Shown here piece by piece: positions 11,279 to 22,161 of a stretch of DNA of 64,000 nt; position 1 is the stretch's first letter; each line of letters starts with the position of its first letter. This stretch comes from Aphrocallistes beatrix (lineage: Eukaryota; Porifera; Hexactinellida; Sceptrulophora; Aphrocallistidae), in contig OY725490.1 of NCBI GenBank assembly GCA_963281255.1, positions 3,658,001-3,722,000 of the forward strand. The letters run 5' to 3'. The notes under the pieces are model-generated. The model worked only from the letters and a program-made list of their open reading frames with translations. It had not been told where the DNA came from and searched no databases. The translations under genes and the position numbers were made by a program.

Positions 11279-11655
11279 GAATCCTGGAATTTTCATCGAC
11301 GGATGTTTCGTCGCCGGATGTCTCAACGCTGATATTTCGTCGCTGATATTTCTTTGAATGAAATTATTGAATCCTCACTTTCATTCTCTCATTCATTCTA
11401 ACAAATAAATGACAATCATCCACCCCCTCACGAAATAAAAATACCACTCTCGCGTGCCATTTGCTATTATTTCAAACTCAAAATGCCCACTTTCTCTTTG
11501 CTCTTATACAAAATACTCTCAAAAATGCTCACTCTCACTCTCCCTCTCCTATCAATTCTTTTCAGCTTTAGAACAAATTCATGTTTCCCAACAGTTTGTA
11601 ATTCCATTCTAAAATATCAGCGGCGAAACATCCGTCGACGAAAATTCCGTTTACC
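11279..11655. mobile_element. MITE with microrepeat inverted arms (MULE-like, 9-bp TSD)
   Basis: The left end carries GGAATTTTCATCGACGGATG followed by further words of the type GTTTCGTCGCCGGATG; the right end is its complement (CATCCGTCGACGAAAATTCC). The 9-bp direct repeat GATGTACCC flanks it exactly (11270-11278 and 11656-11664). Its ends resemble those of the element at 30-456, so the two form one family. The interior contains a block (CACCCCCTCACGAAATAAAAATACCACT-like) that recurs near 45235-45285, suggesting a third, degraded copy there. Confidence 0.75.
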
Positions 11656-11664
11656 GATGTACCC

Positions 11665-12751
11665 CAATGCATCCGAGGGTTTTAATTAATTAATAATTTA
11701 ATTAAATAACTCGTTAGTTTATTATTATGGATGTTAAGTGTATGTATGCAATTGGAGGAGTCTGAATAAGTGCATCTTTTTTTTTGTTGTAGTACTTATA
11801 ACAATGGGTTTATTGTAACTACTGCACTCGATTTTTAAAATCCAACAGTTTAGTGCACTACTACAGAAATTGGCTTTTTTTGTTATTGAAAATTGTACGT
11901 ACTAGTACGATCGAAAATGTTCAGCCATCTACTCGAATTGGTGATTAGCACCAACAATATCCTGAATCTTACGACATTAAGACTCAGGGTTTAGGCTCTG
12001 TGTAATAATAGTAGTCTGCTCATATTATTACTCGGTTTCTCTCATACCTCCTGAGATATAGTAAAATAGCATTACGGACAGTGGTTCGAATCTTGAGATT
12101 TTAATGAGTAATGGTCTCATATAACAGCGAAAGTTGTGAGACACACGACGAGATCGAATTTGAGTTCCAATAAAAATTATGTGTCAAGTACAAAAACGAT
12201 CGGAAATGTTCGAGATCGCGATTTTTTTCACGATCGACTAATGCCACTAATAATAGCTACAAATATGATCCAAATCAACGTCTATATGATATAGGAAATG
12301 CTAATACTCAATATATCGACTGTCATTTGGGACATTTAGATTGAAATATAATGTGAATCTTTAAGTAGTCAATTGAATATCTTATTATTACGTCAGTAAT
12401 GGTTGTGTAAAGTGTAAGCTAAAGATGCAATCAGATACAAGAATACATCAATGATAGTTTTGAGAGAATGGAATTATGTTAAATAATTAATTTAGGATGT
12501 CAGTATACTATACGTAGAATTATGGAATCAATTTTCTAGCGGTGGGCCCTGAGAACAAGTTTATCCCCGGGGCCCCTTAGACGCTCTCAGCGGCTCTGCC
12601 CGTAGGAGGTGTGAGTGATTTTTCCGCAGCATAGCGCACTTAACTAACAATGAAACGATCCAATTATACATGTACGTATTTTAATAAAGAAATTATTATA
12701 AAATATGTTTTCTATAAACTCAATGATTGTTTGAATCCTAAATATATCGGA
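11665..12751. other. Noncoding interval 3' of the piggyBac transposase
   Basis: A (T)n tract near 11780, AT-rich unique sequence and a short GC-rich patch at 12535-12610 are all I can see. The piggyBac element's left terminus should lie here, but I could not identify a TTAA-flanked inverted repeat with confidence. Confidence 0.35.
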
Positions 12752-15298
12752 CTAGTTATCTGATTCTGATACTTCTGGAATTGTGTAGCTCTGTAGCATT
12801 TCACCGATGTGTGAAATACCGCATTTGTAGCACATAGGCACTTTGCAAGATTGACAGGCTGTGCGCTTCACGTGTGAACATACTGAGCATCGACTTGTTT
12901 GAATCACCATTCCTTCGACCTGAGACACCGGTCGTATTTGGTGCTTAATAATATCGGGTACTGACTGTAGAGGTAAAATTGGTCTTGTTATGACACGACT
13001 ATGTTGAAGTCTTGAAGTATGAGTTCCAACCAATGAATTGACAACGTTTTCTTTAAACCAATCTAATCTGTGGCGCCTCTTAGCAGCCTTGTTCCAAAGA
13101 CCTCGGGACTCCATAGCTGATTTGTATAGGATGAATGCATTCACACAAGCGCTATTCAAAATATGATAGAAGATCTTCATATATCCTCGTTTGGAGGTGA
13201 GGGGGATGTCTAGCTGGCTGACCATGCTGTTGTGTCTATCCACTCCTCCCATCTTGTGGTTATATGCCTTGACAATCGGTGGAGAAGCAACAGGTTGTCT
13301 CGACCAGCCTGTGTGAGGATCCCAGATATTTTTCTCTTGGAATTGTGAAGGTTTCGAGGGTATGGAAGGGAGACAGTTTGAGATGAAAACTACTTTTTTA
13401 TCCTCTGACCTGTATTTTTTATCATACCAGACAGTAAGACAAACTTTCTCTTTAGCAACTAATTCAGTGACCGTTCCTTTATTGTGAAATTTGAGTTTGG
13501 CTTCTTTTTCAAACCATTTAAACGCCCAGCATAGTGGGTGCATATTACGAACTAGATAGCCGAGGTCTTCTGGCAGATCGGATATGTTTGAGGTTCCAAC
13601 TAATCCCGTCTTTCGAGAACGCAAATAAGCCGCAAGGTCTAAGAAGGAAAAGTAACTATCACAGTAAATAACATGGCCTTTGTCAAAATAGATTTCTCCA
13701 AAGTTGAGTACTACATCCCGTCCCCCAACAGTTTCTGTTTTAGATCCAAGAAACAGGTTTTGGCTGATAGAATACCCACAACAGGAACAGCACAGCGCCC
13801 ACAATTTGATTCCGTATTTATTGGGTTTTCTTTTTATGTACTGTTTCAAAACACTACGGCCGTAATACCGTACCATCATCTCATCAATGGACAAGTCTCT
13901 AGCAGGACTTATCAGTTTTCTGGAATTGGCATTTAGGGCATCAAGCATCTTAATTATTTTGGCTTCAAATCTCTTTCCACTAGACAGAGAAGTTGGAATC
14001 GTAGAATTATCCGTGAAGTGAATCATACTCTGAATTTGTTCAAATCGATCTCTCGGCATGTGCTGAACAAACGCGGGAATATGATAAATTTCAGATGTTC
14101 GAAAATATTTCCGATGATCAGAGAGAGGCACAAGAGAAGTCCATAAAATAAGCCCAATAAAACATTTAATTTCATCATAATTCACTGGTGGGAAAGATTT
14201 GGGTGCTCTATCAAACCCTTTCTGCTTCCGAAAACGATTTGTTTCTCTCACGATAGTCCGTAGTTCATATGTCCGAAAAATAGCCAGGAAGAAATCAATC
14301 GGTTCATCACAGTCTAGAAGATATTGACCTTCTGGTGATAAGCAATGATATTCCTTCGGTGGATTAGGGTGCACTGGGTCAGTTGGTTCACTGAGAGCTA
14401 CTGGGACTTTCTTAAACGCGTCATGGGGCAAACGTGATACTTTTAAAGCATCTTCGTAGGGTTCATTGAAAAATGGGTATTTGTTTAATTCGAGAGCAAT
14501 TTTCGTTTGCCAAATAGATGGGACAAATCGTTCAACTGGTGAATGTATTTGAGTAAGACATCTTCGAACAGATTTGCTTAATTGCGACTTTGTTTCAAAA
14601 TTTGCATCAATGCACATAACATAAAGATCCAAACGTGGGATGGAAGTGTGAGATTTCAAAGCTTTGTTGGGGAAAAATGCAAATCTGTCCTCCCAATTTT
14701 TTGATGGTTTTGTAAAATATTTCGGAATTTCTGTTTTTATATTGAATTTTATCTCAAGTTCACTATTCTTTTTTCCTGAAATCGATTCACCTACATAGTC
14801 CAATTTTAGGACTGGAGGTAATGCTCCGGAATTGGGATTATATCTGTATAATAAACGTTTGAATTTCGGAGTATAATCATCCTCTAATGTTCTCTTACGA
14901 GATCTGCTGCTAGTAGGAAAAATTATATGTTTAGGATCTTTCTCTTTTGAGTTTGGTGTCGAAGGCAATTCGGACGAAGTTATTTCAATATTAGCATTGT
15001 CTGAAAGCTGAACTTGCTGCTCAAGAGATGTGCTGTGACTTTTAGGAATGCATTGGTACGAATCATGATCATTGCTAGATTTCTGAGAAGAAATTACATA
15101 TGTGTCTTCACTCTCCATATTATATTCGTCAAGTGGTTCTTGAAATAAATCATCCAAGTTCACATCCTCATCCATTATATCGTCTCCACTTGCTGAATCA
15201 TTTTCTAGGAACGTCCCAAAATCATCTTCATTATCATCAGCCAGAGAATTAAGAAATGGAGTATTTGCTGCCATCAATTTTCTTGTCAATATGCGCAA
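12752..15298 (-). CDS. piggyBac-type transposase, full-length open frame
   Basis: The 848-residue product has an acidic N-terminal segment (about 15-75), a DDE_Tnp_1_7 core and a Cys-rich C-terminal finger (about 797-830, CxxC spacing with 'CQSCKVPMCYKCG'). The three expected aspartates are visible: D472 (LSIDEMM), D547 (IYCDSYF) and D687 (GGVDRHN). Family knowledge: such enzymes cut and paste at TTAA with no footprint. No stop codon or frameshift interrupts the frame, so the element is recent or the gene is domesticated. The extended acidic N terminus and the absence of obvious flanking termini keep domestication open. Confidence 0.9.
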   Translation of the reverse strand: MRILTRKLMAANTPFLNSLADDNEDDFGTFLENDSASGDDIMDEDVNLDDLFQEPLDEYNMESEDTYVISSQKSSNDHDSYQCIPKSHSTSLEQQVQLSDNANIEITSSELPSTPNSKEKDPKHIIFPTSSRSRKRTLEDDYTPKFKRLLYRYNPNSGALPPVLKLDYVGESISGKKNSELEIKFNIKTEIPKYFTKPSKNWEDRFAFFPNKALKSHTSIPRLDLYVMCIDANFETKSQLSKSVRRCLTQIHSPVERFVPSIWQTKIALELNKYPFFNEPYEDALKVSRLPHDAFKKVPVALSEPTDPVHPNPPKEYHCLSPEGQYLLDCDEPIDFFLAIFRTYELRTIVRETNRFRKQKGFDRAPKSFPPVNYDEIKCFIGLILWTSLVPLSDHRKYFRTSEIYHIPAFVQHMPRDRFEQIQSMIHFTDNSTIPTSLSSGKRFEAKIIKMLDALNANSRKLISPARDLSIDEMMVRYYGRSVLKQYIKRKPNKYGIKLWALCCSCCGYSISQNLFLGSKTETVGGRDVVLNFGEIYFDKGHVIYCDSYFSFLDLAAYLRSRKTGLVGTSNISDLPEDLGYLVRNMHPLCWAFKWFEKEAKLKFHNKGTVTELVAKEKVCLTVWYDKKYRSEDKKVVFISNCLPSIPSKPSQFQEKNIWDPHTGWSRQPVASPPIVKAYNHKMGGVDRHNSMVSQLDIPLTSKRGYMKIFYHILNSACVNAFILYKSAMESRGLWNKAAKRRHRLDWFKENVVNSLVGTHTSRLQHSRVITRPILPLQSVPDIIKHQIRPVSQVEGMVIQTSRCSVCSHVKRTACQSCKVPMCYKCGISHIGEMLQSYTIPEVSESDN

Positions 15299-15953
15299 AT
15301 TTACGTTAAATTCGAATTTGTATACGATTTAGAAGTTTATGACGAATATAATCTAGCTATCATCTCTGTGAATATATACTAATTACCAAGAATGAAATGG
15401 TTTCATGCCTACTAGTGTGGTATACATATTTCAATGCATTTTCATTACTATCGTAATTAGAAGTATCATATAACATAATATTACAATACAGTACACCCTC
15501 GCTAACCCGAACACTCAAAATATAATCTTATTCGCCTCTATGCTTTAAATCAATGTTTATAATATTTTTTCAATGATTGAGAAACCTCGTTAAAAAAGCA
15601 ATAATAACAAAATATTATTCTTAATAATATTCTGTAATTTTTTGATGGTTTTGTAAAATATTTCGGAATTTCTGTTCTTAAGCCAAAACTGGTGCTCCGT
15701 CCGAATAGTATACACGTCTTAAATTCATTTCAACGGATATACATACATATACGTACATACAGATACATACACATACTCATACCTGAGTTCATGCATTTAC
15801 GTACAATTATACAGACACTTATTATTATTGAATTGAACAGCGCAAAAAATAAATGTATATTATTATTATTATCCACCAAGGGCTTGCCTGCAGGCCCGCC
15901 AGGACCTGTATATTTGTCGTTTTAGGCCCGGATCGGATTGACTGGCTACCCCC
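15299..15953. repeat. Upstream of piggyBac gene: 41-bp copy of its coding sequence and a pogo-like end
   Basis: Bases 15636-15676 repeat 14695-14735, inside the transposase coding region, exactly and in the same orientation. A pogo-like terminus (CAGTACACCCTCGCTAACCC) starts at 15489 with no partner seen. From 15700 come ATACATACA-type microsatellite words and, at 15895-15950, a GC-rich remnant. Confidence 0.6.
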
Positions 15954-18557
15954 CATGGGCGTAGCCATGGGAGGGCCTGGCCCCCCAAAACTTTCACTCG
16001 CCCCCCCCCCCCCAAATTTCTACCATAAACATTGTAATGACTAATGCCCTTCGTTGGGAACAAAGAGACACGTTATTCCTTCACTTATCAATCTTCGAGG
16101 ATGAAAATCCTTACCATTCAATGTTGATAACCTACGTATTGATTTTCATATGTAATTATTACTTGTATAGCTTATTTATTGAGAGAAAACGAGAGAGTGA
16201 TAATTCGATAACCTCTTTTTTCAAAAGACAAAAGCATTTTGATGATGAGCGTCAAGTGATGTGACAGGTTCTATGAATGAAACTAGTGCGGAAGGATGTC
16301 AACCTTTATTTAGCTCAAATTTGAGTGGAAGTGATGCCTCACTACCGAATGATTTGTCTGGTAGAGATGAAAGCAAAGTTGTACCAGATAAAGCGTTCAG
16401 TTTCCAACGAAGGCTATCGGAGGGAAACTTCGCTCTTGTGCTCATCATTGGTTTCAGGACTATACTTGGTTGGAGTACAGCGTAGAGAGGGATGCAGTGT
16501 TCTGTAAGCCTTGTCGCCACTTTAGCAGTACTTCAAAGTCTGGAGATCACGATGGTGTCTTTACACTTGCTGGATTCTCGAATTGGAAGAAAATGAATGA
16601 GAAATTGGAGAAACATCAAGGATCAAATGTTCATGCGAACAGTGTGGTGAAATCAATGTCATATTACACCGCTAAACTTGTTATATCTGGCACAATCTCT
16701 GAACAGCTCACATGTGACACAAACATTGAGCTACGAAAGCTAATAACTGGTGATCCAGGGCATTTGGAGTTCGTCATTGATCTTATTCTCCTTCATGTAC
16801 GGCAGGATCTTCCCCTACGTGGACATTATGAAGGACTTCCAGTGAGGATTCAAAGAGTAACCGTGGGAACTTCCTTGAGCTCCATGACTTTCTATTAAAG
16901 TATTCTCCCCTCGTAAAGTCTGCATATGACAGAGCGACATATAAAATGCTATCTCCTACAGTACAGAACAAAATCCTTATGGCTGCTGAAAATGTGGAAC
17001 TTCAAATGATTAAAGATGAGTTGGGTGATGGTAAGTACGCAATCCTCTCAGATGCTGCAAGGAATGGGGCCACAAAGAAGTTGAAGCAGTGGTACTCCGT
17101 TATCTACATAACAAGTGTTTATACGAAAGGACAGTAGGTTTGGTTGACATATCTAAAGATCAGACTGCTCAGTGGATAGCAATAGCGATACAGGAAATTA
17201 TATCACCAATTGAACTGAACCCGTCCCAGTGTGTTGGTTTTTCTTTCGATGGAGCATCAGTAATGTCGGGTCCTAAGGGGGGCGTGCAGGCGATCTTGAA
17301 AAAGTATTCCCAAAATGCTATATTTGTTCATTGCCATTCACATCGGCTAAATCTAGTCTTGCGAGAGGTTTCATCACTCTGTACTGGCGACTGTTTTGCT
17401 ATGTGTAATAAACTGTCTGTTTTCTTCAGTCATCCAAAACGTTTGTCTTTACTTAAGCAGAAACAGGCTGAGTACAGGCCAGATAAACAACCATTTGGAC
17501 TCACAAACGCAGGTGATGCACGTTGGTCATCATACGCAGTGTCTGTAACTAAAGTGAGCTTGTTACTTGAATCTATATTTGCACGCTTGAAGACCTGAGC
17601 GATGTGATGCAGGCGAGAGTAGAGGCAGAAGGCATCCTCCATCTGATGCGATGTAAAAAGTTCATATTTATGTTGTTTATTCTCTCTAAAGTATTACATT
17701 CCTGTGAAATAACAACCAAAGCTCTACAGGCCCCATCCCAAACCATAGGTGATGTGAGTGACCATGTATTTGCATTGAAAGATACCCTAAAACTGTTTCA
17801 TTCTGAAGAACATTTTCAGTGTTCTTGCACTGAGTATCCAAGTTTGTACAGCCTACGAAATCGAATTGTATGATTCATGTTCCAAGCGGGTTAAAAGAAG
17901 GCCTCAAAGATTAGTAGGCACTCATATTACTTCGGCCACAGGGCAAAGGAGGAGAGTGAGCTGTGACGAGGACTTACGACGAATATACTATGAAGTGATC
18001 AATTTCATAATGGGAGAGCTTGACCTACGATTCCAGCCCGAAGCTCTTGACCTCTACCAAGTTTCTAGGCAAATCACTCAATGCAAGACTTCTCGAGTAG
18101 GAATTTCGCAATTAAGGTAGGATTATCGATATCAGATTCAGAACAGATGTTATTTCAAGGACTGTGCAAGAGGAGACTACCAGAAAGTTCTGATCTCATG
18201 ATGTACTTAGATATATGCATCCCAGATATATTTCCAAGTGTCTATCAGTTGTTAACTAGTATTATAGTCTGTCCGATATCTTCAGTATCAGTCGAGCGCC
18301 TACTCTCCACACTGAAGCGAATTTATGCACCAAATCGTCGATCAATGGGGACAGAGAGACTAAACCAGTTGTGCTTTCTGTCATTAGAGACTGATCTTAC
18401 AAGGAGAATGCAGACTGCCCAGGTCTAGTCATAGATTTTCAGATTTGCAAAAATTCTATAATCTAGTAAATAAATCACTTTGAAATTTGATCTAAATAAT
18501 GGCCCCCCCTAAAATATATCCAGCCCCCCCAAATAATATTTGGTCGCTACGCCCATG
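15954..18557 (+). mobile_element. hAT element related to ZMYM-type transposases, degraded
   Basis: The inverted ends read CATGGGCGTAGC at 15954 and GCTACGCCCATG ending at 18557, each followed inward by a C/G homopolymer block. The flanks TACCCCCC and TACTCCCC look like a worn 8-bp target duplication. Ends of this type (GGGCGTAGC) recur at 25906-26181 and about 40688-40829, so the family has non-autonomous relatives here. Confidence 0.65.
16160..18428 (+). pseudogene. ZMYM1-like hAT transposase remnant
   Basis: Three separate frames give successive parts of one protein. Bases 16470-16680 encode a TTF-type zinc-finger segment (RDAVFCKPCRHF, then FSNWKKMNEKLEKHQGSNVH). Bases 17089-17598 encode a DDE-like core segment (FSFDGASVMSGPKGGVQA, HCHSHRLNLVL). 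Bases 18081-18428 encode the C-terminal dimerisation region (SSVSVERLLSTLKRI, RLNQLCFLSLE). Frameshifts and stops between them rule out a working enzyme. Intron-containing expression was considered, but junctions do not fall at consistent splice sites. Confidence 0.75.
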
Positions 18558-18772
18558 TACTCCCCTGCTCGCAACCGCATTTGTTCTGGGAGTTAGCTAT
18601 CCATTGCCAGGAACCGTACCGCCTATTTCAGTAATTTAAACACAGATATTCAAGAATGAGACCGTCGGCCCCTGAAATTAGACACACCCTCCTCTGTGGT
18701 TTGTACATTTACCAGTTTACTTAGAATTAATTATTTTAGTGCTCTTATCCTAAACTAGAATATATTCTTGTG
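18558..18772. other. Short upstream region of the hexosaminidase gene
   Basis: Only about 215 bp separate the end of the hAT element from the start codon, so the promoter must be very compact or lie inside the transposon. No TATA box stands out. Confidence 0.35.
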
Positions 18773-20431
18773 ATGATGAAGTGTCTGGTGTTTTTTATTT
18801 TATTTGCCTCAACATGTTCTTTTGCTTCTGATTTTCACAAAATTCATAAAGAACTATTCTATGATTTTCAAACTAATGTTATTAACATTTCCTCCTACGT
18901 CTGGCCGTTTCCTTCTAAAATACAGTGCGAAGATAATGCGTATCTTATCCAAAATAACGTGATGCACTATGCTCTGATGGAACCCAGCTCGTTTCCAAAC
19001 GCGGGAAAAATTTTGAAACCAATATTTGAGGAGTATTACATGATAATCCTCAACCTGACCAAACAGATTCCTGACAGCTTAGCCCCTGACTCATCTCAAC
19101 AAGATCCGGAGTTGGAATTCATCCAATTGAACGTGACTCTCCGTTCTGACGATGTGAGCTTGTCGTTTGATACGAAGGAGGATTACGAGCTGTCAGTAGC
19201 CTATCCTGCGTCCACTCTCACCGCCTCTACTGTGTACGGCGCAATGCGAGGCCTGGAGACATTCAGTCAGCTGATTCTAGCGTACAGTGACGACAAGCTG
19301 TACCTTCACCAGTGCGAAATATCCGATTCCCCTTTCTTCCAGCACCGAGGAATTCTCTACGACACTTCTCGTCACTTCCTGCCTGTCTCCCTCCTCAAGA
19401 AGCACATACAGATCATGTCCTGGAACAAATTCAACGTGTTTCACTGGCACATAGTAGACATACAGTCGTTCCCGTATGTGAGTCACACCTTCCCTGACCT
19501 GAGTGGGAAGGGGGCCTACTCCCCCAGACACACCTACTCCAAGGCGGACGTGCAGGAGGTCATCCAGTACGCTAACCAGCGCGGAGTGCGCGTGATGGCG
19601 GAGTTCGACACGCCTGGACACACCGGCTCTTGGGGGAAGGGAGCCCCCGGCCTCCTCACACCCTGCTACACTAAGGGGAAGCCGGACGGTACGTACGGAC
19701 CGATCAATGCTATCTCCAACGTGACCTGGCCCTTCCTGTCCGCTCTGTTCACAGAGATAGTCGGGGACTTCAAGGACCAGTACATCCACCTGGGAGGGGA
19801 TGAAGTGAGTTTCTCGTGCTGGGCTTCCAACCCGGATATCCAGCAGTGGATGGAGGATCGTGGTTTCACCAACTATGCTCGCTTTGAGACGTTCTACATG
19901 AGCAAGTTGCTGCAGCTGATGGAGGAGCTGAACAAGAGCTACGTGGTGTGGCAGGAGGTGTTCGACAATGGAAACAAGATTAAGGACGACACAATCATCC
20001 ACGTGTGGAAGGGGGGCAGTTCGTGGGGTAAAGAGATGAAGAATGTCACGAAGGCAGGCTACCGGACCCTCCTCTCTTCCTGCTGGTACCTGAACTACAT
20101 ATCCGTATCCCCGGACTACTACGGCTTCTTCAGGTGTGACCCGCTGAACTTCGGAGGAACCCGCGAACAACAGGAACTGGTGATAGGGGGGGAGGCAGCC
20201 GTCTGGGGGGAAATGGTGGACGGGACCAACTCGCTGTCCAGGACCTGGCCCCGGGCTGCGCCGACAGCAGAGCGGCTGTGGAACGGCCCTCGCACTGTGA
20301 ATATCTCAAACGCAGAGGTGTACGACAGACTGCATAAACACAGGTGCAGACTCCTGAACAGAGACGTGCCCGCGGAGCCGCTGGGACCTGGTCACTGCTC
20401 CTACCCATGGGTGCCGATCTTTCCTTCCTGA
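18773..20431 (+). CDS. Beta-N-acetylhexosaminidase (GH20, HEXA/HEXB type)
   Basis: The 552-residue product starts MMKCLVFFILFASTCSFAS, a signal peptide, and matches lysosomal beta-hexosaminidase subunits over full length. It removes terminal GlcNAc/GalNAc from glycolipids and glycans. The N-terminal GH20b domain covers about 20-165. The catalytic barrel includes HRGILYDTSRHF and the signature HLGGDEVSFSCW, with D343-E344 as the substrate-assisting/acid pair, then VWKGGSS and WGEMVD motifs. Several NxS/NxT sites fit a glycosylated lysosomal enzyme. The codon starting at 18770 is GTG, so the ATG at 18773 (or 18776) is the likely start. The gene has no intron. Its 3' half is much richer in G+C than its 5' third and its surroundings, which is odd. 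Confidence 0.93.
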   Translation: MMKCLVFFILFASTCSFASDFHKIHKELFYDFQTNVINISSYVWPFPSKIQCEDNAYLIQNNVMHYALMEPSSFPNAGKILKPIFEEYYMIILNLTKQIPDSLAPDSSQQDPELEFIQLNVTLRSDDVSLSFDTKEDYELSVAYPASTLTASTVYGAMRGLETFSQLILAYSDDKLYLHQCEISDSPFFQHRGILYDTSRHFLPVSLLKKHIQIMSWNKFNVFHWHIVDIQSFPYVSHTFPDLSGKGAYSPRHTYSKADVQEVIQYANQRGVRVMAEFDTPGHTGSWGKGAPGLLTPCYTKGKPDGTYGPINAISNVTWPFLSALFTEIVGDFKDQYIHLGGDEVSFSCWASNPDIQQWMEDRGFTNYARFETFYMSKLLQLMEELNKSYVVWQEVFDNGNKIKDDTIIHVWKGGSSWGKEMKNVTKAGYRTLLSSCWYLNYISVSPDYYGFFRCDPLNFGGTREQQELVIGGEAAVWGEMVDGTNSLSRTWPRAAPTAERLWNGPRTVNISNAEVYDRLHKHRCRLLNRDVPAEPLGPGHCSYPWVPIFPS

Positions 20432-21601
20432 GCTCGAAAATAACTCAGTTACGCCCTGTAGCCGTAACCCTATAAGTTAGATATACTTCCTTGTTCATAT
20501 GTCTATTACTTCGTTGTATCAATCTTGAGATATTTCTAATTTGTAATTTGTTTCAGACATTTGTTTTAACTTTATTATGTTAGATTTACACTGTTACGTA
20601 TTAAGCAGGGTTGGGTTCAAAATTCAACTACAATTGTACTTAAGTACTTGATTGTTGTCCTTCAGTTCTATTAATATCAATGTTCTTCGAATCTCTTCTC
20701 AAATATAGTAGTGATACTTAATATTAGGGCTGAAACGAATATTCGAAAGCGTAACGAACGAATATTCGAATATTCGTCCGTTTAGATGACGTAAGCATTT
20801 TAAGCTTCTATCTTTTAACCCAGCGGTTTTCAACTTTTTTGGCTGTGGACCCCAAAGCAATTTTCCTATATTCTGTTGACCCCTTTCTATTAACCGTAAT
20901 AATATTGATCATATATTATTTTTATGGTTTAGTGGTCACGCAAAGTAGCCTCCCCTTCGTGCTAATTTATAATGGGATATGTCCGAGTTGAGGCCAAAAG
21001 TTGTAAAAGGCGTACTTCTGATATCTAAATAAACTAGTAACTTTATTTTTGTGATATTTGAGGGTGGTTTTATATCAGCTAATACAGTAGAACTCGGTTA
21101 GTACGTACTCCTCCGGGAAGCGGAATAAAGTACGTACTATCCGTAAGTACGTACTAACCGAGTTGATATTACATAGGAATCTATATAATAAATGAATTTT
21201 GGTTCAGAAAAATGAGTACGTACTAAGCCGAAGTACGTCTTATCCCGAGTACGTACTAACCGAGTTCTACTGTAATACATTTTAATAACCAAAAATAAAG
21301 TTACTAGTTTATTTAGATTTCAGAAGTACGCCTTTTACAACTTTTGGCCTCAACCCGGACATATCCCATTATAAATTAGCACGAAGGGAAGCTATTTATT
21401 TACCTCAGCATATTTTAATGTACAAAACATTCCCGTTTCCATAGCTGCAATTAATGACATCCGACATATTGAATCTGTTTTTCAAGAATCTGCTTTAGTA
21501 CACCACTCTAAAAAGCACTAAAGCAGTCATTCCATATACCCCGAGCCTAAGAGCATATTAAGGAGGTCATCAATGATTTACTGACCATCTGACTAACTCT
21601 T
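20432..21601. repeat. Fold-back repeat with a pogo-like MITE at its centre
   Basis: About 20946-21050 and 21290-21396 are inverted copies of each other (roughly 100 bp, a few mismatches). Between them at 21085-21272 is a 188-bp MITE with ends CAGTAGAACTCGGTTAGTAC and its complement, flanked by TA on both sides. A hAT-type end (CAGCGGTTTTCAAC, GGCTGTGGACCCC) sits at about 20821 without a partner, and CGAATATTCG words fill 20738-20785. Confidence 0.65.
21085..21272. mobile_element. pogo-like MITE, TA target duplication
   Basis: The termini are CAGTAGAACTCGGTTAGTAC and its inverted copy, with TA at 21083-21084 and 21273-21274. A second copy lies at 48372-48542. The interior repeats GTACGTACT and encodes nothing. 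A Tc1/pogo-like transposase elsewhere would have to mobilise it. Confidence 0.75.
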
Positions 21602-22161
21602 GTGGTTTTTCCTATGTGTTGTCCTCTTTTCTACAAACAGTTCATGGAACACCATTTTTGGCTGTATCGCATGATGTCGGGTTCTAATTACCGTGTCTCC
21701 TATCTTCAAATTCTTGAAACTGAGCGTCAACTCAAGCTTTCTAGCATATTAAATATATTTGCTGACCGACAAGACTCTTGTTTGCCATCAATTCAATCAT
21801 TTGTCAGGTCCTTTTCTTCTCCTTATTCCACTAGCGATGTTGAATTCAATTTAGAGCCATTTCTTGATGAAATTCCCATTATCGACAATGAATGCAGTCC
21901 ACAGGTGCTTCAATCATTGGCCTTTATTGCAGGCTACTCTATCCATTAGTACCTAAACCATCGAAACCATGTCATGTCTGCCTTCATCTGTTAACAGTTG
22001 ATAAAGAAATTATTCTTGATTTAGTCTCTGATTCTGAGTTTAAACTTTTGCAGTTGACGGACCGTGGCGGACTTAAGTTCCCATCTGAGCCTGTTTTGGA
22101 TTCTATTCTTGTTTTATGGAAGAGATTTATGTCATCGAGAATAATAAAGCCTGTAAGCTAG
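21602..22161 (+). pseudogene. P-element/THAP9-like transposase C-terminal remnant
   Basis: The first frame (to about 21935) ends in QSLAFIAGYSIH, matching the 'IAGY' segment near the end of P/THAP9-type transposases. An adjacent frame then continues with CHVCLHLLT and DRGGLKFPSEPVLD, the expected downstream motif. A frameshift around 21930-21960 separates the two. The N-terminal THAP finger and catalytic core are missing. I call it a dead fragment. Confidence 0.65.

Noticed and set aside
19277..20170. Long 297-codon frame antisense to hexosaminidase
   Set aside because: High G+C of the real gene depletes stop codons on the other strand; the sense frame has full family homology.
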